Assembly (NCBI GenBank): GCA_947456055.1
Contig: CANGSR010000005.1
Coordinates: forward strand, 1-41,891
DNA: 41,891 nt
DNA from: Chitinophagaceae bacterium
GTDB taxonomy: Bacteria; Bacteroidota; Bacteroidia; Chitinophagales; Chitinophagaceae
Reading direction: 5' to 3'
The notes under the pieces are model-generated. The model did not search any database and was not told where the DNA came from. It saw nothing but the letters and a program-made list of their open reading frames with translations. Positions 15,398 to 23,165 of this stretch are shown here, piece after piece; the first letter of the stretch is position 1; each line of letters starts with the position of its first letter. The position numbers were made by a program, and so were the translations under genes.

Positions 15398-17752
15398 CTA
15401 AAACATCCCCTTCACCTTCTTTACTAAATTATTCAACCATTTAAACAATCCGGGCATGGGTTTCTCCAACAGTTCACCCAGGCGTAGTTGAAGCTCAGAA
15501 TTCTGAGGGTCATTTTTTTTGATGATTTCAAACTGTTCTTCGGCTTCGGGATACCTGCCACAGTAAAAAAGAGCCTCACAAAATTTGGTTCTTATCTCGT
15601 TATTGTCAGGCTTTAGTGCAAGATATCTTTCATAATAGGGTATGGCTACGTCATGTTTTTTATAATAATCCACTAAAAGTTCAGCAAGGTTTTCTAATGA
15701 AATATCATAGTTAGGGTCGTAATGTAAAGCTAGGTCATAATATTTTTTTGCTTGGAAATGTTCATTATTGAAGGAGCAAATTAGTGCCAAATCGTGGTAG
15801 GCAACCGGGCTTTTGGGGTCAATTTCAATAGCCCTTAAAAAGTGGGCTTTTGCCTTTTCGTATTCATTATAATGTCCGTCAAGCAAAAATCCCATTGATA
15901 TATGCGCTAAGTAATTATCGGGCTCTACTGCTAATATTATTTCATATTGTTTTTTAGCCTCGTCATTCCTGTCTACATTTTCAAGGGCATCACCCATATC
16001 CCGTCGTGTATCACTATCATCAGGTGCTAGCTCCAGGTATTTTTCAAACCAAACAATAGCTGTAGGATAATCCTTGTAATGCTCTTTTGATAAATAGGCA
16101 AGGTTGGATATAACGTTTTCGTATTCAGGGTCAAGCCTGTATGCGTCCTCGTAGTTTTTTCTCGCTTCATCATATTCTCCCAGGTTTTTGTGCAGGTAAC
16201 CAAGGTAGAAATATGCCTTGGCATTTTCAGGCTCCAAAACGATGGCTCTGTGGTAGTATGATTTAGCTGTGTCCTTATCAGGGAAATGGTCATCAATAAG
16301 ATCACCTAGACCTATCAATGCAGTTACATTATCAGGCTCCAATTCCAGTATTTTTTCATACTGCAATCTGGCTTCATTGTTTTGGCTGCATTTTTTTTGA
16401 ATGGGGATAATGTATCTTAAAATTTCATTGGTAGCAGGATTTAAAGCCAAGGCTTTATGGCAATAGTCTTTTGATAAATCAAAATCTTCCATTTGCCATG
16501 CCAACATACTTGCCAAATTGCAGTATGCGTCAATGTATTCAGGGTCTTTTTCAATAGTTAACAAATACTGGATTTTGGCTTCTTCATATTTGCCTGTTCG
16601 TTTAAGATGCAGGCCGTAGTTGAAATTTGTTGACGGATTTGCATCGTCAACTTCAAGGGCTTTTTGGTAAAGGGTAGCTGCGGTTTCTTTATCCGGAAAT
16701 TCATCATCAATAAGGTTTGCCAGACCTACTAAGGCATCAATATAATTGGGGTCAATTTCCAATACCTTATTAAATAAATCCCTAGATTCATTATAGGCTT
16801 CCTGGTTTTCATAAACTTCTGCCATGTCACACATTATCTCCGTATCATCCGGTGCATGTTCCAATGCCAACCTAAAGTATTTTAGTGAAAGCTCCGGTTC
16901 ATTTAAATGATAGCTCAATAGGTTGGCAAGTGCGCATAATGCATTTACATAGTTGGGTTTTAATCTAATTGCCTCTTCTTGGTTTTTCCTTGCTTCCTCA
17001 AAATTCTCCAATCTCTTGTTGAGTATACCTAGATTAAAATGAATCATAGGTTCGGTAGGGCAAATCTCTAATGCCTTTTGATAATGTGCCAGTGCTCCAT
17101 CCTGGTCAGCAAAGTGGTCATCAAGCAGGTTTGCCAGGTTCATATGTGTTACGTCATCAGTAGGGTCGATTCCGATTGCTTTCTCATACATTTCTCTGGC
17201 TGCTTGGTAGTCTTCAAATGCATCATCAAGCACCATAGCACATTGAAACAATGTTTCAGGATCATCAGGATTAATATCCAGAGCCGTTTCTAATAAATTC
17301 CTGGCTTTAGTGCTATCTGATAAATGTACCCTACATAGCCGGCCATAATTGGTATATGCATTTGTGAAAAACGGGTCGGAATCGATCGCCTTTTCATAAT
17401 GCCCTTTGGCCAATTCATACTCTTTGAAATGTTCCTCCAGTAGTTTACCCAGGTTATTATTCACTCTTGAATCTGCAGGGTCTATAATCAATGCAGTTTC
17501 ATAAAGTTCCCTAGCCTTATCATAATTCGAAAACTTGTTTTGGTACAGCAGGCCAAGGTGGTTTAGGGCCTCTTCTTCGTATGGGTCTATTTCAAGGGCC
17601 TGTTCAAAACGTTGCCTGGCACCCTCATAATCTGCAAAATGGTCTTCAAGCAGGTTGGCCAGATCCACTAAGGCTTCCGTGTCATTGGGATTGACCACGA
17701 GTGCACTTAGTAGTGCATCACGCTCCAGTATATGTTCCCAATTATTGTCCAT
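15398..17752 (-). CDS. Large TPR-repeat protein with 35/34-residue alternation
   Basis: 784 residues, almost entirely tetratricopeptide repeats. I count 21 full units from residue 22 to 748. Units 1-6 are each 35 residues. From unit 7 on, lengths alternate strictly 34, 35, 34, 35 through unit 21. The extra residue lies in the turn between helices A and B, in a DHFADY-like segment (for example LLEDHFADYEGA). The last 36 residues hold an amphipathic basic helix (FKWLNNLVKKVKGMF). There is no signal peptide, so a cytoplasmic scaffold is likely; the strongly acidic helices suggest protein binding. The partner is unknown. The start is supported by a -7 box 20 bp upstream. Confidence 0.88.
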   Translation of the reverse strand: MDNNWEHILERDALLSALVVNPNDTEALVDLANLLEDHFADYEGARQRFEQALEIDPYEEEALNHLGLLYQNKFSNYDKARELYETALIIDPADSRVNNNLGKLLEEHFKEYELAKGHYEKAIDSDPFFTNAYTNYGRLCRVHLSDSTKARNLLETALDINPDDPETLFQCAMVLDDAFEDYQAAREMYEKAIGIDPTDDVTHMNLANLLDDHFADQDGALAHYQKALEICPTEPMIHFNLGILNKRLENFEEARKNQEEAIRLKPNYVNALCALANLLSYHLNEPELSLKYFRLALEHAPDDTEIMCDMAEVYENQEAYNESRDLFNKVLEIDPNYIDALVGLANLIDDEFPDKETAATLYQKALEVDDANPSTNFNYGLHLKRTGKYEEAKIQYLLTIEKDPEYIDAYCNLASMLAWQMEDFDLSKDYCHKALALNPATNEILRYIIPIQKKCSQNNEARLQYEKILELEPDNVTALIGLGDLIDDHFPDKDTAKSYYHRAIVLEPENAKAYFYLGYLHKNLGEYDEARKNYEDAYRLDPEYENVISNLAYLSKEHYKDYPTAIVWFEKYLELAPDDSDTRRDMGDALENVDRNDEAKKQYEIILAVEPDNYLAHISMGFLLDGHYNEYEKAKAHFLRAIEIDPKSPVAYHDLALICSFNNEHFQAKKYYDLALHYDPNYDISLENLAELLVDYYKKHDVAIPYYERYLALKPDNNEIRTKFCEALFYCGRYPEAEEQFEIIKKNDPQNSELQLRLGELLEKPMPGLFKWLNNLVKKVKGMF

Positions 17753-17771
17753 TAATTTTAGGTTCCTCAGG

Positions 17772-17779
17772 CAAAGTTA
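17772..17779 (-). promoter_or_regulatory. Candidate -7 element of the TPR gene
   Basis: Minus-strand TAACTTTG fits TAnnTTTG exactly, about 20 bp before the ATG. The -33 box is not convincing. Confidence 0.4.
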
Positions 17780-17922
17780 AGAACAAATAGAGGTTGTTCC
17801 CTTTTGCGGATTTATTAAGGATGGATACTTAGTTCAGATAAATATTGGTGTTTGGGAGATATTTTCCCTGGTTTCTTATTTTTTGCTGCAATTAGTTATA
17901 TGCCAAGGAAGTAAAAATATTG

Positions 17923-17977
17923 TATTTATTAATTTGAATTGTGAACGCAGTGCGTTCACAATTCAAATTAATAAATA
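17923..17977 (-). terminator. 55-bp perfect palindrome directly after the yhcG-like stop
   Basis: 17923-17949 is an exact inverted copy of 17951-17977 (27-bp arms, one central base). It begins two bases after the stop codon of the yhcG-like gene and is followed on the minus strand by an AT-rich run with five Ts. It could terminate transcription. The central 29 bp (17935-17963) are identical to 18713-18741 inside the gene. Confidence 0.7.
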
Positions 17978-17978
17978 T

Positions 17979-19010
17979 TTATATATTTTCTGGTGATAAT
18001 TCTTCGGTGTCCTCAGTATCCAATTTTTCAATTTCTTTTTTCATCTGCTCAATCAATTGGCTTTCTGATGGCAGGTATAACTGGTATTTACTTGCCACAA
18101 TAGTTTTATTATCTTTTGGCAAGGAAATTTTAACCATTGTCTCATTTTTATCAGTGCACAATAAGATTTCTATGGTTGGATTTTCAAATTCCTGTTTCTC
18201 GAAACGGTCGAAATAGTTCACATGCATTTGCAATTGCCCGATATCCTGATGGGTAAGTTTTCTTATTACAATTTCAAAGAGAACAAAACACTGCAATAGA
18301 CGATTATAAAACACAAGGTCAACAAAAAAATCATCACCCTCAATATTGATACGTTTTTGTCTGGAAACAAAAGAAAATCCATTTCCTAATTCCAGAAGAA
18401 ATTCCTGTAAATGTGAAATTATAGCTCCTTCCAAATCTTTCTCATAGTAAGATGCCTCTTTCTTTAATCCCAAAAACTCTAATACCATTGGGTCTTTAAT
18501 AATATCCTTGGCATCAGATGGGAGCTTCTCTTTTCTTGCTACTGCCAATACACTTTTTACATCACTGCTTAGCAATAACCGTTCAAAAAGTTGACTATTA
18601 ATTTGCCTTTCAAGTTGCCTCCCGGTCCAGTGGTTTTTTTCAGCTTCCGCAATATAAAAATCTCTTTTGTCTTGATTTTCAATGCGAATAAACATTCTAA
18701 AATGTGTCCAACTGAATTGTGAACGCAGTGCGTTCACAATTGGGAAGGTTCTATAAAATTGCCTGAAAAGATGCAATTGCCTTTCTGAAAAACTACTGCC
18801 AAACTGAGGTTCAAGGTTCTCGGCAAGTGAGCGGATAATATAGGTTCCATATTCGGCACGCTCTTCACCATTTAACTCTTCTTCATAAATTTTCTTGCCA
18901 ATTGTCCAATACATCAATACCCGTTCATTGTCTACTGAACGGATTGCCTTTTCAGTTGCACTGTCTATTATGGCCTTAATTTCATTTATCAGAGTTTTCC
19001 TTACTTCCAT
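17979..19010 (-). CDS. YhcG-like (DUF1016) PD-(D/E)xK nuclease, catalytic lysine absent
   Basis: 343 residues. The N-terminal half is the DUF1016 N-domain (SFSERQLHLFRQFYRTFP, FSWTHFRMFIRIEN); the C-terminal half is the PD-(D/E)xK nuclease domain (DFFVDLVFYNRL, then KLTHQDIGQLQMHVNYFDR). Relatives read (D/E)-L-K-x-G-KLTHQD where this one reads E-I-V-I-R-KLTHQD. The expected catalytic Lys is Val and the next Gly is Arg, so the nuclease may be inactive. A 27-bp palindrome lies within the codons for IVNALRSQF. It is 11 bp downstream of tyrS on the same strand. The family is often linked to restriction systems, but none is seen here. Confidence 0.88.
   Translation of the reverse strand: MEVRKTLINEIKAIIDSATEKAIRSVDNERVLMYWTIGKKIYEEELNGEERAEYGTYIIRSLAENLEPQFGSSFSERQLHLFRQFYRTFPIVNALRSQFSWTHFRMFIRIENQDKRDFYIAEAEKNHWTGRQLERQINSQLFERLLLSSDVKSVLAVARKEKLPSDAKDIIKDPMVLEFLGLKKEASYYEKDLEGAIISHLQEFLLELGNGFSFVSRQKRINIEGDDFFVDLVFYNRLLQCFVLFEIVIRKLTHQDIGQLQMHVNYFDRFEKQEFENPTIEILLCTDKNETMVKISLPKDNKTIVASKYQLYLPSESQLIEQMKKEIEKLDTEDTEELSPENI
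18713..18741. repeat. Coding-embedded copy of the yhcG palindrome
   Basis: 29 bp identical to 17935-17963, including a 27-bp palindrome with 13-bp arms (18715-18727 and 18729-18741). It lies in frame inside the DUF1016 N-domain and encodes NALRSQ. Outside the 29 bp the two flanks diverge at once. Confidence 0.85.
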
Positions 19011-19021
19011 AACATATATTA

Positions 19022-20299
19022 TTACCCAAATATCGCCAAAGTAAATTCCTTTTTGCCCTTTTGAAGCAATATGTACTTATCATTCAGCAGGTGCGTTTCA
19101 TTCAGCTTAAAATCAAGGGCAGTTACTTTTGCCTTATTGATACTCACACCACCACCTTGTAGCATTTTCTTAGCTTCGCCTTTTGATGCAAATAAGCCTG
19201 TTTCTACCAGATAGCTTAATAAGTCAATACCTTCAGTCAATGCGCTTCTATTGCCATTTACCTGGTTCACGCCACTCATAGCAGCAAGCAATTCCTGTTC
19301 ATCCAGCGACTTGAGTGCGGCTACGGGGTCTTTACCAAACAGCTTTTCGGTAGCCTGCTTTGCAAAATCCAGGTCGGCCTGACCATGCACTAGTAGGGTA
19401 AGTTCATCAGCAAGCATTTTTTGTAGTTTGCGCTCTTGTGGGGCATGTGCATGCTCTTCTGTTACTGCCAGGATTTCAGCTACTGGCTTGAATGAGAATA
19501 CCAGAGCCATTTTTGCTGCATCTGCATCGGGCATATTTATCCAGAACTGGTAAAACTCATACGGGGTTGTTTTATTCCTGTCGAGCCATACATTACCACT
19601 TTCAGACTTGCCGAATTTCGAACCATCGCTTTTGGTAATTAGTTTGCAGGTAAATGCAAAAGCATCTCCCCCACCCTTTCTGCGTATTAGTTCTGTACCC
19701 GTGGTAATATTACCCCACTGGTCGGCACCACCCATTTGCAGCTTCACATTATGGGCCTTATTGAGGTGCATAAAGTCGTAACCCTGAATGAGCTGGTAGC
19801 TGAATTCGGTAAATGACATACCTGTTTCCAGCCTGTTTTTTACCGAATCTTTGGCCATCATATAGTTTACCGATATGTGCTTGCCAATATCCCTTATGAA
19901 CTCCAGAAACGAAAATTCTTTAAACCAGTCGTAGTTATTGACCATTACGGCTGCGTTTGGTGCATCACTATGAAAATCAATGAATCGCTCCAATTGCTTG
20001 CGTTGACAGTCAATATTATATTGTATAGTAGCTAGGTCAAGCAGATTTCTTTCAGCTGATTTACCCGATGGGTCACCAATCATACCTGTGGCACCACCTA
20101 CCAGGGCATAGGGCTTATGGCCAGCCCTCTGCAGGCGCATGAGCATGGTAATAGGTACCAGGTTGCCCACATGCAGGCTATCGGCAGTAGGGTCGAAACC
20201 CACATAGCCAGAGGTCATTTCCTTTAATAGTTGTTCTTCGGTGCCAGGCATTATATCCTGTATCAGGTTTCTCTCTAGTAGTTCGGCGACTAAATTCAT
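19022..20299 (-). CDS. tyrS: Tyrosyl-tRNA synthetase
   Basis: Class I synthetase that charges tRNA-Tyr. The 425-residue bacterial TyrS carries GFDPTADSLHVGN (HIGH-type motif HVGN at 43-46), GGADQWGNITTG, and the KMSKS-type loop SKFGKSESGN. Residues about 360-425 form the S4-like RNA-binding domain (AKKMLQGGGVSINKAKV). The ATG start is conventional, with a -7 element about 25 bp upstream. It is probably cotranscribed with the yhcG-like gene downstream. Confidence 0.97.
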   Translation of the reverse strand: MNLVAELLERNLIQDIMPGTEEQLLKEMTSGYVGFDPTADSLHVGNLVPITMLMRLQRAGHKPYALVGGATGMIGDPSGKSAERNLLDLATIQYNIDCQRKQLERFIDFHSDAPNAAVMVNNYDWFKEFSFLEFIRDIGKHISVNYMMAKDSVKNRLETGMSFTEFSYQLIQGYDFMHLNKAHNVKLQMGGADQWGNITTGTELIRRKGGGDAFAFTCKLITKSDGSKFGKSESGNVWLDRNKTTPYEFYQFWINMPDADAAKMALVFSFKPVAEILAVTEEHAHAPQERKLQKMLADELTLLVHGQADLDFAKQATEKLFGKDPVAALKSLDEQELLAAMSGVNQVNGNRSALTEGIDLLSYLVETGLFASKGEAKKMLQGGGVSINKAKVTALDFKLNETHLLNDKYILLQKGKKEFTLAIFG

Positions 20300-20322
20300 T
20301 ATCGTAATTTTGAAATCTGTGG

Positions 20323-20330
20323 CAAAAATA
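20323..20330 (-). promoter_or_regulatory. Candidate -7 element of tyrS
   Basis: Minus-strand TATTTTTG matches the consensus. A TTTTG lies about 15 nt further upstream, a little close for the -33 box. The leader would be about 18 nt. Confidence 0.4.
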
Positions 20331-20427
20331 AGGATTACATTTTGCCAAAAGGTATATTGTTAATGGGTAAATTAAGGGTCAGCAGATTTATTTTTACGCT
20401 CAGGATATAAGTTTGTTTGTTTATTTG

Positions 20428-20459
20428 TTTGATTATTCCGAAATTTGTATTTACCTTTC
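20428..20459 (+). promoter_or_regulatory. Candidate promoter of the DUF6089-like gene
   Basis: TTTG (20428-20431), a 20-nt spacer and TACCTTTC (20452-20459; seven of eight consensus positions). The start would fall near 20466, leaving a leader of about 22 nt before the TTG start. The -33 box is the last unit of a run of GTTT-like tetramers (20411-20431). Confidence 0.5.
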
Positions 20460-20487
20460 GGGTAACTACCTTGTAAAATTTTAAGCA

Positions 20488-21345
20488 TTGAAAAAAAGTT
20501 TACTTGCAATAGCACTTATTTTGCCGTTCTGCCTACAGGCCCAGCAGCATCACGAAATTGGAGTCACCGTAGGTGTCTCTAATTATTACGGCGACCTACA
20601 GCCCAAATTCTTTGCCCAATATGGCTACCAGGCCATGGGTGGTATTACTTATAAATACTTTATGAGTCCACACGTAGGCCTTAGAGTAGGAGCTAGTTAT
20701 ACCAATTTGTCGGCAGCTGATAGCTTGAGTAATATACCTGTGAACAGGGCTAGAAACCTGAGTTTCGCCACCCACCTATTCGAAATGCATGGCGCTATGG
20801 AAGTTAACTTCCTGCCTATTGAGGTATTCCGCAGGAAAGTTACTCCTTACATATTTGGTGGTGTGGCAGCATTTTATTTTAATCCAGCAGCAATAGATAA
20901 TGCAGGTAATAAGGTATATCTCAGGCCATTAAGTACTGAAGGGCAAGGATTACCAATGTACCCTGACCGCAAACAATACAGCCTGGTAAACGTTGCATTC
21001 CCATTTGGTGGTGGTATGAAGTTCTTTATTGGTAAGGCTATAATGCTCACCGGTGAAATCGGCTTCAGGTATACCAATACCGACTATATTGATGATGTGA
21101 GCAAGTCTTATGTAAATCTGGATACCGTAAGGAAATATAAAGGTTTAGTAGCTAAGAGCTTGTCTTACAGGGGCAATACTGTAACAGGCTGGAAAGGTGA
21201 CAACCCAAATTATGGCTACCAACGTGGCGATCCAAAAGGAAATGACTGGTATTGGTATACCAATATTACAGCCACCATTTACTTCCATGCATTTGGTAAT
21301 CCTAAGGAATACCTCAAAACAAAATGCCCTGGTTTCTTCCGTTAA
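20488..21345 (+). CDS. Outer-membrane beta-barrel protein, DUF6089-like
   Basis: 285 residues with a Sec signal (MKKSLLAIALILPFCLQAQ). The body resembles the DUF6089 family of Bacteroidota: an EIGVTVGVSNYYGDLQP opening, KYFMSPHVGLRVG strands, and a conserved PYIFGGVAAFYFNP segment. The last strand, TNITATIYFHAF, suits a small outer-membrane barrel. The start is TTG, placed by the signal peptide because no ATG precedes it in frame close by. It has its own promoter and a strong terminator. The function of the family is unknown to me. Confidence 0.82.
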   Translation: MKKSLLAIALILPFCLQAQQHHEIGVTVGVSNYYGDLQPKFFAQYGYQAMGGITYKYFMSPHVGLRVGASYTNLSAADSLSNIPVNRARNLSFATHLFEMHGAMEVNFLPIEVFRRKVTPYIFGGVAAFYFNPAAIDNAGNKVYLRPLSTEGQGLPMYPDRKQYSLVNVAFPFGGGMKFFIGKAIMLTGEIGFRYTNTDYIDDVSKSYVNLDTVRKYKGLVAKSLSYRGNTVTGWKGDNPNYGYQRGDPKGNDWYWYTNITATIYFHAFGNPKEYLKTKCPGFFR

Positions 21346-21374
21346 TCATCTTTTACAAAACATAGCTTAAAGCA

Positions 21375-21410
21375 ATAAACCCACTCCATAAGAGTGGGTT
21401 TATTCTTTTT
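21375..21410 (+). terminator. Intrinsic terminator of the DUF6089-like gene
   Basis: A perfect 12-bp stem (21375-21386 with 21392-21403), loop cataa, followed by TCTTTTT. Confidence 0.85.
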
Positions 21411-21495
21411 GGGGAATCATGATAACCATATTATCTCTGGAAAATCCGTTAACAAATTTTTGTCAGGGATTTTCAAAAAAAATCTAAAAATAATT

Positions 21496-21524
21496 TTTGT
21501 AGTTCAGAAAAGGTTGTATATTTG
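21496..21524 (+). promoter_or_regulatory. Strong promoter of the candidate small RNA
   Basis: TTTG (21496-21499), a 17-nt spacer and TATATTTG (21517-21524), a full match to the Bacteroidota consensus. No open reading frame follows; instead there is a terminator hairpin 27 bp downstream. Confidence 0.6.
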
Positions 21525-21529
21525 TGGTG

Positions 21530-21592
21530 GGTATATTTTTCATAAGGTGTAAGTAAGGCTTCAGCATCCCTGCTGAGGTCTTGCTTTTTTTA
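21530..21592 (+). ncRNA. Candidate small RNA of about 60 nt
   Basis: A consensus promoter is followed, with no start codon leading to a usable frame, by a 16-bp stem (21551-21566 with 21571-21586, three G-T pairs, loop tccc) and a run of seven Ts (21585-21591). The predicted transcript is about 60 nt: a 20-nt single-stranded head and the terminator hairpin. It belongs to no family I recognise. It lies 45 bp from the left end of the insertion sequence, outside the element. It could instead be the attenuated leader of a gene that has since been lost. Confidence 0.5.
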
Positions 21593-21628
21593 GGGAAGTC
21601 TGTAATTCCAGTAGCATACATTTGTCTC

Positions 21629-21636
21629 ACTTTTTC
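21629..21636. repeat. Left target-site duplication ACTTTTTC
   Basis: The 8-bp ACTTTTTC next to the left inverted repeat is repeated exactly at 23061-23068 next to the right one. Eight bases is the duplication expected of ISL3-family elements. Confidence 0.85.
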
Positions 21637-21669
21637 GGATCAAGTTGAATAGTTGGGGGATGAAAAATA

Positions 21670-22653
21670 TTAAGCATAAATATTAGCAAGTCTGAAGAGG
21701 AAAAAATTGATGTCCCTGACGCCACGCGAGGTAGCCCTAAATGCTTTAATTTTAGCATTAAATGATTCTGCCGACGCATTTGTACTACGATTGGTAAAGA
21801 AGTTGGTAATATTTAGATAATGAGTCTGTAATGATCTTGAAACGGTTCTAAACGATTCTATACCAGCTGCCTCAACTTCATTGTACCAATGAGCCAATTT
21901 TACTAATGCAACTTCTTTTGTTTTTACATTCTTGAATATGTCACCTAGCTTGATCGAAAGGTTGTAAGCGTCTTTGACCTCAGGGTACTTTTGAAACAGC
22001 ATTTCGGCTCTTTGCTTCTGAGCTGCAGTCCACTTGCTATGATGTTTGAACAATAAGTACCGACTGCGTACGAGTAACTGTTTATGAGTATCTCCATTGG
22101 TTAATACTTCTGGGGTGTAAGGTTTATCACTTCCTTTAGCAAGAGCATAATAGCTACTTTCCTGTTCTATTACCAGCCACCGGTATTTGATTCTTATCTC
22201 CTGAACAGCATCGTAGGCCAGCTTTTGCACATGGAACCTGTCTATTACCTGGTTAGCGTTTTTAAAGCAGCGCCGAACGGCAGATATCATACTAGGTGCC
22301 ATATCCATTGTAACCTCCTCGACCTTGTTGCGTAATCGCTCCGGTATCTTTTCAAGCACCTCAGTTATCTGGTTAGCTTGCGTGCCTTGTATCATAGCTA
22401 CGAGGGCCTTTTTGCGCCCCTTAGCTGCCTTGTTGGTGACTATCGTATAAAGTTCTCCATTTGAAAGTGCTGTTTCATCAATACTCAGCCTAACACCTGT
22501 GTTGTCTGGGAAAACCATCCATTGTGAGGCATGTTCCCGTTGTTCCCAACTTTTGTAGTCGCTGATATGTTCTTTGTATTGTTGTTGCAGTAGTTTGCCG
22601 TCAACCTGAAAATACTCGCCCAGATGATAGCAACTAACAGGGTATTTATCCAA
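21670..22653 (-). CDS. ISAon1-type transposase, catalytic part
   Basis: A 327-residue DDE transposase of the ISL3 family. The acidic residues of the RNase-H-like fold are plausible at Asp59 (RLSIDETALS), Asp117 (TMDMAPSM) and Glu296 (NASAESFNAKIKAF), with the ISL3-typical VIDRFHVQKLA segment at 136-145. The frame opens with TTG at 22651-22653, overlapping the stop of the upstream frame. A purine-rich AAAGGA five bases before the TTG could allow coupled reinitiation. A +1 shift in the upstream AAAA run would also join the frames. The stop is inside the left inverted repeat. Confidence 0.9.
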   Translation of the reverse strand: MDKYPVSCYHLGEYFQVDGKLLQQQYKEHISDYKSWEQREHASQWMVFPDNTGVRLSIDETALSNGELYTIVTNKAAKGRKKALVAMIQGTQANQITEVLEKIPERLRNKVEEVTMDMAPSMISAVRRCFKNANQVIDRFHVQKLAYDAVQEIRIKYRWLVIEQESSYYALAKGSDKPYTPEVLTNGDTHKQLLVRSRYLLFKHHSKWTAAQKQRAEMLFQKYPEVKDAYNLSIKLGDIFKNVKTKEVALVKLAHWYNEVEAAGIESFRTVSRSLQTHYLNITNFFTNRSTNASAESFNAKIKAFRATSRGVRDINFFLFRLANIYA

Positions 22654-23044
22654 ATATTCCTTTTAAAAAAGCCGCAAACTCTTTAGTCATGCGGGTTCCT
22701 GTTTGAACTAATTTCCAATCTCTGCTTACAATCGTTTTATCGGTTTTAACCTCCCATCTACGACGCCGGATACATAAATAGGCCTTTCGTCCCCGAATTG
22801 GAAAGTCCTGAACTCGTATCTCAGCAAAAAAGCCCTTTGACTCCAGGTCTTCGGTCTTATAGCCTTCAGGTGGAATATTCTTTTCGTCAAGATAGATGCT
22901 CAATCCATTTTTATCACTAACTGTATTAATAACATCAAAATATTCTAAAATCCCTTCTGGAAGTAGCAACGATATCAATGTCTGGTAATTGTCGTTCAAC
23001 GTTTTTTTATTTGCAAAACAACAATAATATTTTTCATCCCCCAA
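22646..23044 (-). CDS. ISAon1-type transposase, N-terminal region protein
   Basis: 132 residues encoded upstream of the catalytic frame and starting inside the right inverted repeat. It matches the N-region protein of ISAon1-type elements, with an ISLLLPEGILEYFDV opening segment and a basic patch (CIRRRRWEVKTDKTIVSRDWKLV) that may bind the element ends. It ends LKGIFG, overlapping the next frame by eight bases. Confidence 0.85.
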   Translation of the reverse strand: MGDEKYYCCFANKKTLNDNYQTLISLLLPEGILEYFDVINTVSDKNGLSIYLDEKNIPPEGYKTEDLESKGFFAEIRVQDFPIRGRKAYLCIRRRRWEVKTDKTIVSRDWKLVQTGTRMTKEFAAFLKGIFG

Positions 23045-23060
23045 CTATTCAACTTGATCC

Positions 23061-23068
23061 ACTTTTTC
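23061..23068. repeat. Right target-site duplication ACTTTTTC
   Basis: Second copy of the 8-bp duplication, directly outside the right inverted repeat. Confidence 0.85.
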
Positions 23069-23105
23069 TTGTTTGTCAATATGGTTTTGGTTCTATTTTT
23101 TGCAC

Positions 23106-23138
23106 AAAAAAAAGTCCCGGAACTCATGCTCCAGGACT
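23106..23138 (-). terminator. Terminator of the DUF349 gene
   Basis: 23113-23121 pairs with 23130-23138 over 9 bp. The one mismatch on the plus strand is a U-G pair in minus-strand RNA, which fixes the orientation. Eight Ts follow on the minus strand. Confidence 0.8.
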
Positions 23139-23165
23139 AAAACAATATCTTTATAAAATCACCTC

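Larger units (their letters stand above)
21637..23060 (-). mobile_element. Complete ISL3-family insertion sequence (ISAon1 type)
   Basis: 1424 bp bounded by perfect 36-bp inverted repeats (21637-21672 and 23025-23060), each beginning GGATCAAGTTGAATAGTTGG, and flanked by an 8-bp target duplication. It carries two overlapping open reading frames on the minus strand, as in ISAon1-type elements. Nothing in it looks decayed, so insertion was recent and the element may be active. It landed between a gene end and a terminator and broke no recognisable gene. Confidence 0.93.

Noticed and set aside
22655-22675. Slippery T-TTT-TTA heptamer as a -1 frameshift site in the insertion sequence
   Set aside because: A -1 shift there leads to a third frame, not to the catalytic transposase frame, which lies at +1.
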